Source: DASUFI01 sp036274635 (lineage in GTDB: Bacteria; Planctomycetota; B15-G4). From it: a DNA stretch of 6,091 bases. The translations under genes and the position numbers were made by a program. This document shows positions 1 through 5,006 of this stretch, in pieces. Within the stretch, counting starts at the first letter, position 1, and the number at the start of each line of letters is the position of its first letter. Under the pieces are notes generated by a model. It searched no databases and had not been told where the DNA came from. It saw only the letters and a list, made by a program, of their open reading frames with translations. The stretch lies in assembly GCA_036274635.1 (NCBI GenBank), contig DASUFI010000319.1, positions 1 to 6,091 on the forward strand, read 5' to 3'.

Positions 1-5
1 GCCCT

Positions 6-25
6 CGCTCTGGAGAGCCGGAGCG
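6..25 (-). other. Stem-loop just after gspK
   Basis: Arms 6-13 and 18-25 pair around a 4-nt loop (AGAG on the plus strand). There is one imperfect pair, G.U on the plus strand and C.A in the gspK transcript. It starts 4 nt after the gspK stop. No T-run follows it before the window edge, so it may be an mRNA 3' structure, an intercistronic hairpin or chance in GC-rich DNA. Confidence 0.25.
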
Positions 26-29
26 CGTC

Positions 30-1835
30 TCAGTGCGGCGGCATGTAGCCCTGATCCGTCCACCGCTCGAACCGCTCCTGCGACTTGTCGGCGATGTCGG
101 CGGGGTAGTCCTTCAGCCGGCGCGGGTCGTAGTAGGGCTCGAGCGGCAACAGGGTCAGGACCACCGGCTTCTCGCCCCCCTCCATGCGCCAGACGACGGC
201 GCGGTAGCTGGTGCGGCGGCCGGTCTGCTGGTCGAGCACCAGGACCTTGATGGTGAAGACCTGGCTGTTCACCGCGAGCCGTGCGGCGAACTCGGTGAGC
301 ACGTCCGGGTCCACGTTGAGCGTGATGCCGAACTCTTCCGAGACCTTGGGGATCACGTCCTCGGGCTTCTCGAAGACGTACTTGGTCGGGTCGTCGTCGC
401 CCTCGTCGCCGAAGAGGCTGTCCGCCTTGCCGCCGCTGTCGGAGCCCGAGTCGCTCGAGCCGCTGTCGGCGCCGCCCGCGGTCGGGGAGTCGAAGAGCGA
501 GCCGACGTTGTCCAGCTTGCCCGCGGTGCGCAGCTCGTCGATGCGGTTGCGGAACTCCACGATGCGCTCGAGGAAGCTGGTGGGGATGTCGTCCGGCGCG
601 AGGGCGCGCAGCACGGCCTGCGGCGCGGTGTTGGCGTTCACGAGGCCGTCGTTGGTGGGCTTGTAGTCCGCCGAGCCGTCGTCGCCGCCCGAGTCGTCGC
701 CGCTGCTCCCGTCACCGGCGTCGCCGGTGTCCGAGCCCGGGGTCGAGCCGCCGGTGCTGCTGCCCGAGCCGGCGCCGGGCTTGTCGAAGAGGCTGCCCTT
801 GGTGAAGGGGCTGCCGGAGAAGGGGTCCGTCTCGGGCGGCTTGGGCTTCAGCTCGACCTGGCTCCATACCGTGAGGTACTCCTCCAGCCCGGGGTGGAAG
901 ACGTCGTCCTCGACGAAGCCGTGCAGGTGCTCGGGCAGCAGGCCCTCGATGTCCAGCAGCTCGGGCAGCGTAAGCGGGTAGTTCTGCTCGTTCTCGTCGA
1001 GCACCGCGGTGGCCAGCGTGCCCTCCTCCTTGGCCTTGTCGTCGGCGTTGCTCTTCTTCAGCTTGGGTTTCGGGATGGGATCGAAGCTGCCGCGATCGCC
1101 CGAGACCCACTTGTCGAGCTTGTCGAGGATCTCGGTGGCGTCGGTCCAGGAGAGGTCGAGCGAGGTGCCTTCGAAGGCCTTGTCGAGCAGGTTGCGCACC
1201 ATCTCGTGCTGCTTGGCGCGCTCGGTCTCGTCCGGCGTCCACAGGCCGAGCAGGTTGATCTTGCTGTCCTCGTCCACGACCTCGACCCACAGCGTGAAGT
1301 CGTTGCCCACGGGCGGCTGCAGCGCGACGCTGTCCTGCCAGTCGTCCAGCTTGCTGTCCGTGCGCGCGATGACGTCGGAGACGTCGGCGCCCGTGCCCTG
1401 GCCGCTGCTGTCGCCGCTGCCGTCCTCGCTGCTGTCGCCGCCGCTGCCGCCGCCGCTGTCGTCGGCGTGCGTGTCGCCGCTGCCATCGTCCTGGGAGCCG
1501 CCGCCGCCCAGGCCGAAGGGGCTGCCGCCGCCGCCGCCGCCGCCGCTGCTGTCCGAGCCTGCGCCGCCCTGGTCGCTCGACGCCTGCTCGATGTCCATGA
1601 GCAGCGCCGAGCGCGCCTGCTGGAAGGCCGCGTCCGCCACGTGCGCCATGCGCGCGTTCTCGACGGTGGCGCGCGCCTGGTCCAGCTCCACGGTGGCATC
1701 GAACTTCACCTGGAAGATGACCACGACCAGCACGAAGAGCACCAGCATGGCCAGCAGGATCGAGACGCCGCGCTCGCCGCGGCGCGTGTCGGACGACGTG
1801 GGGGTCGGAGGGCGTCGGGCGCGGGACGTGGGCAT
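30..1835 (-). CDS. gspK: GspK-like type II secretion minor pseudopilin, enlarged by acidic Gly/Ser linkers
   Basis: Probable tip minor pseudopilin of a type II secretion system (601 aa). Residues 1-23 are an Arg-rich leader ending RRGERG, a prepilin-peptidase-type site. Residues 24-42 are a hydrophobic helix with Leu, not Glu, at mature position +5, as known for GspK. The globular part shows family landmarks: LWVEVVDEDSKINLLGLW (183-200), GLVNANTAPQAVLRAL (397-412) and FAARLAVNSQVFTIKVLV (516-533). GspK proteins are usually about 300-350 aa; the excess lies mainly in Gly/Ser/Asp-rich stretches near 85-155, 352-390 and 452-484, a Lys-rich patch (255-272) and a C-terminal tail after about 550. 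The ATG at 1835 was chosen because it gives a normal-length leader and has AAGG 7 nt upstream; an in-frame start 32 codons earlier adds only a Pro/Arg/Gly-rich, unlikely extension. The gene is divergent from the glycosyltransferase and so is probably first in its unit; partner genes would lie beyond the left edge. PilX-type pilins are a less likely alternative. Confidence 0.87.
   Translation of the reverse strand: MPTSRARRPPTPTSSDTRRGERGVSILLAMLVLFVLVVVIFQVKFDATVELDQARATVENARMAHVADAAFQQARSALLMDIEQASSDQGGAGSDSSGGGGGGGSPFGLGGGGSQDDGSGDTHADDSGGGSGGDSSEDGSGDSSGQGTGADVSDVIARTDSKLDDWQDSVALQPPVGNDFTLWVEVVDEDSKINLLGLWTPDETERAKQHEMVRNLLDKAFEGTSLDLSWTDATEILDKLDKWVSGDRGSFDPIPKPKLKKSNADDKAKEEGTLATAVLDENEQNYPLTLPELLDIEGLLPEHLHGFVEDDVFHPGLEEYLTVWSQVELKPKPPETDPFSGSPFTKGSLFDKPGAGSGSSTGGSTPGSDTGDAGDGSSGDDSGGDDGSADYKPTNDGLVNANTAPQAVLRALAPDDIPTSFLERIVEFRNRIDELRTAGKLDNVGSLFDSPTAGGADSGSSDSGSDSGGKADSLFGDEGDDDPTKYVFEKPEDVIPKVSEEFGITLNVDPDVLTEFAARLAVNSQVFTIKVLVLDQQTGRRTSYRAVVWRMEGGEKPVVLTLLPLEPYYDPRRLKDYPADIADKSQERFERWTDQGYMPPH
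1524..1544. repeat. (GCC)7 trinucleotide tract inside gspK
   Basis: Seven perfect GCC units on the plus strand are read as seven GGC glycine codons (residues 98-104 of GspK), within the first Gly/Ser linker. Two GCT triplets follow on the right. Length changes by slippage would keep the frame and only alter the linker. Confidence 0.85.
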
Positions 1836-1891
1836 GGCTGAGCCTTGGACGACGCGCGGCGGGGCGTGTTCCCCGGGGCCGCGCGGGGTCG

Positions 1892-1900
1892 AAGATAGCA
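1892..1900 (-). promoter_or_regulatory. Candidate extended -10 promoter for gspK
   Basis: Read on the minus strand this is TGCTATCTT, an extended -10 (TGn followed by TATCTT, 4 of 6 to TATAAT). It would start transcription near 1885 and give a leader of about 50 nt. No convincing -35 is visible; that position is occupied by the 16-bp palindrome at 1901-1916. Inferred from motif and position only. Confidence 0.35.
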
Positions 1901-1916
1901 GTCGGCCGCGGCCGAC
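1901..1916. promoter_or_regulatory. 16-bp perfect palindrome in the divergent promoter region
   Basis: GTCGGCCGCGGCCGAC is identical to its own reverse complement. It lies directly upstream of the candidate gspK -10 and about 15 bp upstream of the candidate glycosyltransferase -35, a typical place for a shared operator. Short GC-only palindromes are common in GC-rich DNA, so the functional reading is tentative. Confidence 0.35.
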
Positions 1917-1930
1917 GGGCCTCGCGCGCA

Positions 1931-1958
1931 TCGAAACCCCCGGGGCGTGGCCTATGAT
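1931..1958 (+). promoter_or_regulatory. Promoter for the glycosyltransferase gene, near-leaderless
   Basis: TATGAT (1953-1958, 5 of 6 to the -10 consensus) is preceded by TCGAAA (1931-1936, 4 of 6 to the -35 consensus) with a 16-bp spacer. The expected transcription start, about 7 nt after the -10, is near 1965, only about 2 nt before the ATG at 1967. No Shine-Dalgarno sequence lies before that ATG, which fits a leaderless or almost leaderless message. Confidence 0.55.
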
Positions 1959-1966
1959 CCGCCCCG

Positions 1967-2836
1967 ATGGCCGACCTCACCATCGTCATCCCCGCCTACG
2001 ACGAGGCGGACGGCATCGGCCCCGTGCTGATGGCGCTGGCGGAGGCCATGGCGGCCTCCGGCATCGCGCACGAGATCGTGGTCGTGGACGACGGCAGCAC
2101 CGACGGCACGGGCCGCGCCGCGCAGGCCCTGCTGGGCAAGATCCCCGGGCTGCGCGTCATCGAGCACTCCGAGAACCGCGGCTACGGCGCCGCGCTCAAG
2201 ACCGGCATCCTGGCCGCCACCTCCTCCGTCATCGGCATCACCGACGCCGACGGCACCTATCCCAACGAGCGCCTGCCCGACCTGCACCGCACGCTGCTCG
2301 CGCGCCGCGCCGACATGGTCGTGGGCGCGCGCACCGGCGCCAACGTGCACATCCCGCTCGTGCGCCGGCCGGCCAAGGCCGTGCTGCGGCTGCTGGCCAA
2401 CTACATCACCGGCACGCAGATCCCGGACCTCAACTCCGGCCTGCGCGTCTTCCGCCGCGAGCCGGTGCTCGAGCGCTTCAACCTCATCTCCGACGGCTTC
2501 TCCTTCACCACCACCGTGACGCTGGCCCTGCTGGTGCGCCACCAGCCGGTGGTCTTCGTGCCCGTGGACTACGCCAAGCGCACGGGCTCCAGCAAGATCA
2601 AGCCCTTCCGCGACACGCTCAACTTCCTCGTGCTCATCCTGCGCGTCGCGATCTACTTCGAGCCGCTGCGCATCTTCCTGCCGGCGTCGGCCGTGCTCGG
2701 CCTCGGCGGCTTCGTCTACGGCGTGTACCAGGTCTTCCAGGGCAACCTGGGGCAGGGGCCGGAGCTGCTGATGCTGTCCGCGCTGAACATCCTGCTGGTC
2801 GGGCTCATTGCGGACATGATCTCGCGCAAGAACTGA
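1967..2836 (+). CDS. Family 2 glycosyltransferase, polyprenyl-phosphate (DPM1/GtrB-like) type, with two C-terminal TM helices
   Basis: Probably transfers a sugar from a nucleotide-sugar to a polyprenyl phosphate carrier at the inner membrane, feeding envelope glycan or protein glycosylation. The 289-aa product has a GT-A fold N-terminus: TIVIPAYDEADG (5-16), EIVVVDDGSTDGT (36-48) and the metal-binding DAD motif in ITDADGTYP (91-99). IPDLNSGLRVFRR (152-164) and VDYAKRTGSSKIKPFRDT (200-217) are typical of the dolichol-phosphate mannose synthase-like subgroup. Two hydrophobic segments follow, about 234-256 and 266-285, ending in a short basic tail (SRKN). The ATG at 1967 is chosen because TIVIPAYDE follows at once, as is normal for the family; an upstream ATG at 1954 is out of frame and inside the -10 element. 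The gene stands alone, divergent from gspK and convergent with the fic operon. The sugar donor cannot be read from the sequence. Confidence 0.93.
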   Translation: MADLTIVIPAYDEADGIGPVLMALAEAMAASGIAHEIVVVDDGSTDGTGRAAQALLGKIPGLRVIEHSENRGYGAALKTGILAATSSVIGITDADGTYPNERLPDLHRTLLARRADMVVGARTGANVHIPLVRRPAKAVLRLLANYITGTQIPDLNSGLRVFRREPVLERFNLISDGFSFTTTVTLALLVRHQPVVFVPVDYAKRTGSSKIKPFRDTLNFLVLILRVAIYFEPLRIFLPASAVLGLGGFVYGVYQVFQGNLGQGPELLMLSALNILLVGLIADMISRKN

Positions 2837-2856
2837 GCGCGGGTCAGGCCGACGAT

Positions 2857-2875
2857 GCCCGGCGGCATGGCGGGC
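2857..2875. terminator. Weak hairpin in the convergent gap
   Basis: GCCCG (2857-2861) and CGGGC (2871-2875) form a 5-bp stem with a 9-nt loop, between the glycosyltransferase stop (2836) and the end of the 4-TM gene (2918). An alternative pairing is ATGCC/GGCAT (2855-2868). Only two Ts follow on the plus strand, so this is not a canonical intrinsic terminator. It is listed because both converging units need an end here and nothing better is visible. Confidence 0.25.
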
Positions 2876-2917
2876 TTGCTCAAACCGGACACGATCTCGC
2901 GCGACGACCGGGTGGCG

Positions 2918-3292
2918 TCACATCCGCACGAATTGCAGGCCGCACAAGAAAAAGCCAACCACGAGCCACCAGGCGGCCGCAACGCAGCTCAGTGCGATCG
3001 TCCCTCGCGCGCCGAGGCGCCGCGGCGGCCAGATGAAGATCAGCGGCAGGGCCGCGTAGGTGCCCAAGCCGAGGGCGCTGAGCGCACTCCCGGACAACGC
3101 CGTGTCGATGACGGCCATCGCTGGCAGCACCGGTCCGATGGCGACGAGAACCAGTCCTCCGAGCGCGGCTTCAGCGCCGTTGTGCGCGATGGCGGTCACG
3201 AACACAGCGGCCGCGACGATCAGCCAGCCCGTGAGGAAAGTCGCGAGCACCGGCCGTCGCCGCCGCCGCTTCGATGGCTGCAGGACCGTCAC
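2918..3292 (-). CDS. Small four-helix membrane protein of unknown function, coupled to dgkA
   Basis: This 124-aa integral membrane protein is not recognised as a known family. A short basic N-terminus (KRRRRR at 8-13) is followed by four hydrophobic segments at about 16-36, 43-62, 70-88 and 98-119, and the protein ends QFVRM. The Arg cluster before helix 1 and PPRR (89-92) after helix 3 would place both ends in the cytoplasm by the positive-inside rule. Polar residues that may matter are H37-N38 after helix 1 and D63 after helix 2. The GTG at 3292 is chosen because it overlaps the dgkA stop as GTGA. The frame stays open upstream to 3550, but that stretch is an Arg/Gly/Ala-rich shadow of dgkA. 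No Shine-Dalgarno sequence precedes the GTG, so translation probably depends on ribosomes finishing dgkA. It could help the kinase or handle its lipid product, but only position supports that. Confidence 0.8.
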   Translation of the reverse strand: MTVLQPSKRRRRRPVLATFLTGWLIVAAAVFVTAIAHNGAEAALGGLVLVAIGPVLPAMAVIDTALSGSALSALGLGTYAALPLIFIWPPRRLGARGTIALSCVAAAWWLVVGFFLCGLQFVRM

Positions 3293-3639
3293 AGCGTGCT
3301 GAGCACCGCCAGCACCGCGATCGTCGCGCCCGCCAGCGCCAGCGTGAACACGGCGCCGGCCGCCATGTCCTTGGCCGCGCCGATGTCCGCGTGCTGCTCG
3401 GGGTGCAGCCGGTCGGCGAGGCGCTCGAGAGCGGAGTTCATCAGCTCGGCACCGAGGGAGAGCGCGCCCGTCAGGATGGCCAGCGCCCACCAGATCGGCG
3501 CCGGGCGCACGACCGCGAAGAGCGCGAGGCCCAGTCCGACGAAGAAGCACTGCGTGCGGAAGCTACCTTCCGTGCGCCAGCACTCGCGCAGGCCGGTGAG
3601 CGCCCAGCGCATGCGGTGGTGGAGGGGGTGGGATTTCAC
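3289..3639 (-). CDS. dgkA: DgkA-type membrane lipid kinase (diacylglycerol or undecaprenol kinase)
   Basis: Phosphorylates a lipid alcohol with ATP at the inner membrane: diacylglycerol to phosphatidic acid in Gram-negatives, undecaprenol in many Gram-positive homologues. The 116-aa length is close to E. coli DgkA (about 120 aa). The signature GAELMNSALERLADR (63-77) and AAKDM (88-92) are intact. By alignment with the E. coli enzyme the key residues are all present: E24, E65, N68, E72, D76, K90 and D91. An N-terminal surface segment (9-30) is followed by three hydrophobic stretches at about 31-45, 47-68 and 92-115. The GTG at 3639 is preferred because it overlaps the fic stop as GTGA and has AAGG (3644-3647) 4 nt upstream; an ATG at 3612 would remove nine residues. 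It is the middle gene of fic-dgkA-(4-TM), overlapping both neighbours by 4 bp. The substrate cannot be decided from sequence. Confidence 0.95.
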   Translation of the reverse strand: MKSHPLHHRMRWALTGLRECWRTEGSFRTQCFFVGLGLALFAVVRPAPIWWALAILTGALSLGAELMNSALERLADRLHPEQHADIGAAKDMAAGAVFTLALAGATIAVLAVLSTL

Positions 3640-4787
3640 GGCGCCTTGCGAGAACCGGGACGGACAGGCGCTTCGAGGATACGAAGGATCCTTCGCGCAC
3701 AGTACACCCGGTCGCGCTTGGCCGATGTGGTCTCGTCCACGATTCCGAGGCTCTCGAGGCGCTCGAGCACCCGCTGCGCCGTGGTGAAGGCGACGCCGAG
3801 TCGCTTCGCGATGCCTCTAGCGGTCCAGAATGGATTCTCCGCCAGCAGGTCGATGGCCTGCGGCGCGACGGTGGAACCGACCCTGACCACCTGCCGCCGC
3901 CATCCGCGCAGGACATCGTTGATCTCGGCCGTCCGGCGCAACGCATCATCGGATTGCTTCTCGACACCCGCGAGGAAGTACTCGATCCAAGCCTCCCATT
4001 CGCCGGCTTCCGTCACGCCGAGCAGCCGGTCGTAATACGTCTGCCGCGTCGCTTCGAAGTAGGCGCTCAAGTACAGGAGCGGGCTCGGCAGGACGTCGCG
4101 CTCGATGAGGAAGAGCGTGATGAGCAGTCGTCCCACACGGCCGTTGCCGTCCAGGAAGGGATGGATGGCCTCGAACTGGGAGTGCAGGAGCGCAGCCTGG
4201 ACGAGCGGGGGCAGGGAGCGGTCATGCAGGAACTTCTCCCAGGCGCCGAGCGTGTCGGCGAGAGCGTCGGCCGGCGGGGGCACGTACTTTGCCGTCGCTG
4301 GCGTCGAACGGCTCGTGCCGATCCAGTTCTGGGAGCGACGAAACTCGCCTGGCGTGGCGGAATCACCGCGGACGCCGTGCATGAGCTTGGCATGCACGCC
4401 GCGGACGAGCCGCAACGAGAGCGGCAGCTTTTTCAGCAGCCGGATTCCGTGCTCGAGAGCCACGACGTAGTTGGCGACCTCGTGCAGATCCTCGGGGCTG
4501 CGATCGACGTGCGCGCCGGCCTCCACGGCGAGCAGTTCGCCCAGCGTCGCCTGCGTCCCCTCGATCTTGCTGGAGAGCACGGCCTCGCGCCGGATGAACG
4601 GCCGCAGCAGGATGTGCGGGTTCGGGAGGTCGCTGCCCTCTCCGGCCAGCCGCCCGATGGCGCGATCGGCCCTCGAAAGCTGCAGCAACAGGCCGGGCGA
4701 CCAGCCAATCTGCGGCGGTAGCGGGAAGGGCACGAAGGCCCTGAAGCCGCCAGGACAGGCCACCAGCCTTCCAGGACGTCGAGCCAT
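3636..4787 (-). CDS. Fic family protein, probable AMP-transferase with inhibitory motif and C-terminal winged helix
   Basis: Fic enzymes usually transfer AMP from ATP to hydroxyl side chains of target proteins; some remove it. The 383-aa product starts with a Fic_N-type region (GGFRAFVPFPLPP, 13-25). It carries the inhibitory-helix motif [S/T]xxxE[G/N] as SSKIEG (72-77, E76 being the expected inhibitory Glu), which marks a class II (intramolecularly inhibited) Fic. The catalytic loop HPFLDGNGRVGR (209-220) is complete, with catalytic H209 and metal-binding D213. KYVPPPAD (167-174) fits the target-binding flap. Residues about 305-365 resemble a winged helix-turn-helix (TARGIAKRLGVAFTTAQRVLERLESLGIV, about 322-350), pointing to DNA binding. 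The ATG at 4787 has GGAGG 3 nt upstream and gives the usual N-terminus. First gene of a three-gene unit, with its stop overlapping the dgkA start; an operator-like repeat cluster lies just upstream. The target protein is unknown. A role as an autoregulated toxin-like module is possible but there is no separate antitoxin gene. Confidence 0.95.
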   Translation of the reverse strand: MARRPGRLVACPGGFRAFVPFPLPPQIGWSPGLLLQLSRADRAIGRLAGEGSDLPNPHILLRPFIRREAVLSSKIEGTQATLGELLAVEAGAHVDRSPEDLHEVANYVVALEHGIRLLKKLPLSLRLVRGVHAKLMHGVRGDSATPGEFRRSQNWIGTSRSTPATAKYVPPPADALADTLGAWEKFLHDRSLPPLVQAALLHSQFEAIHPFLDGNGRVGRLLITLFLIERDVLPSPLLYLSAYFEATRQTYYDRLLGVTEAGEWEAWIEYFLAGVEKQSDDALRRTAEINDVLRGWRRQVVRVGSTVAPQAIDLLAENPFWTARGIAKRLGVAFTTAQRVLERLESLGIVDETTSAKRDRVYCARRILRILEAPVRPGSRKAP

Positions 4788-4790
4788 GGG

Positions 4791-4795
4791 CCTCC
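4791..4795 (-). promoter_or_regulatory. Ribosome binding site of fic
   Basis: GGAGG on the minus strand, 3 nt before the ATG at 4787. It is the strongest Shine-Dalgarno sequence in the window and fixes the fic start, though the spacing is short. Confidence 0.65.
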
Positions 4796-4797
4796 GT

Positions 4798-4864
4798 CGC
4801 TATTAGCGAATTGCTAACAGGGAGAGATCACTATTATCGCAAGCAGCCGTCCGTGATAATAGCG
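4798..4864. promoter_or_regulatory. Operator-like cluster of C(G/A)CTATTA repeats upstream of fic
   Basis: Three copies of one 8-bp element occur in 67 bp: CGCTATTA at 4798-4805, CACTATTA at 4829-4836, and an inverted CGCTATTA at 4857-4864. The first two are 31 bp apart, close to three helical turns. They build nested inverted repeats: CGCTA-T-TAGCG (4798-4808), TTAGC-5 nt-GCTAA (4803-4817) and CTATTATC-16 nt-GATAATAG (4831-4862). The sites overlap the candidate promoter and the 5' leader, as for a repressor. The winged-helix domain of the Fic protein is a natural candidate to bind here, by inference only. The A/T-rich stretch stands out against the GC-rich surroundings. Confidence 0.6.
4833..4841 (-). 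promoter_or_regulatory. Candidate extended -10 promoter of the fic operon
   Basis: On the minus strand this reads TGCGATAAT, an extended -10 with GATAAT matching 5 of 6 of the consensus. The best -35-like match is TTATCA (4854-4859) at a 15-bp spacing, which is short. Transcription would start near 4826, leaving a leader of about 39 nt that contains the proximal repeat and the ribosome binding site. Two of the three repeats overlap the -10 and -35 positions. Confidence 0.4.
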
Positions 4865-4866
4865 AG

Positions 4867-4891
4867 AAGGGACCTGGCGCCGGCGCCCCTT
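4867..4891. terminator. GC-rich hairpin between the YfhO-like gene and fic
   Basis: AAGGG (4867-4871) and CCCTT (4887-4891) flank a perfect 12-bp palindrome GGCGCCGGCGCC (4876-4887), which can fold as GGCG-CCGG-CGCC. It lies about 115 bp past the stop of the YfhO-like gene and just upstream of the fic control region, so it may end that transcript. No T-run follows on the minus strand, so it is not a canonical terminator. The rest of 4892-5006 shows only short palindromes (CCTTGCAAGG at 4909-4918, GCTTTCAAAGC at 4931-4941) and no gene. Confidence 0.3.
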
Positions 4892-5006
4892 GACGAATCC
4901 GGCCGCCGCCTTGCAAGGAAACCGTCCCACGCTTTCAAAGCCGTCTCGAGCCTTGGAAGATTCTTTCAATGCTCGCCGACTGGCGGGTCAACCCCCGATG
5001 CCGAGC

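Noticed and set aside
33..1841. Long plus-strand open frame (602 codons) fully antisense to gspK
   Set aside because: Product is Val/Ala/Leu/Gly/Arg-biased low complexity with no domain; a third-position GC shadow of gspK, which has clear family motifs.
712..1989. 425-codon minus-strand frame overlapping gspK and the start of the glycosyltransferase
   Set aside because: Arg/Gly/Ala-rich frame shadow; the overlapping gspK frame carries the conserved motifs.
1009..3036. 675-codon plus-strand open frame across gspK, the promoter region and the glycosyltransferase
   Set aside because: Crosses a promoter region and an established gene in another frame; Arg/Ala/Pro-rich and without recognisable domains.
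3293..3550. Upstream extension of the four-helix protein to 210 residues
   Set aside because: The added 86 residues are an Arg/Gly/Ala-rich shadow of dgkA; the GTGA overlap at 3289-3292 gives a better start.
3954..4721. 255-codon plus-strand open frame antisense to fic
   Set aside because: No domain seen and it overlaps the complete Fic catalytic loop and inhibitory motif on the other strand.
4798..4864. CRISPR or transposon-end interpretation of the short repeats upstream of fic
   Set aside because: Units are only 8 bp, there are no uniform spacers, and no transposase or target-site duplication is visible; operator sites fit better.
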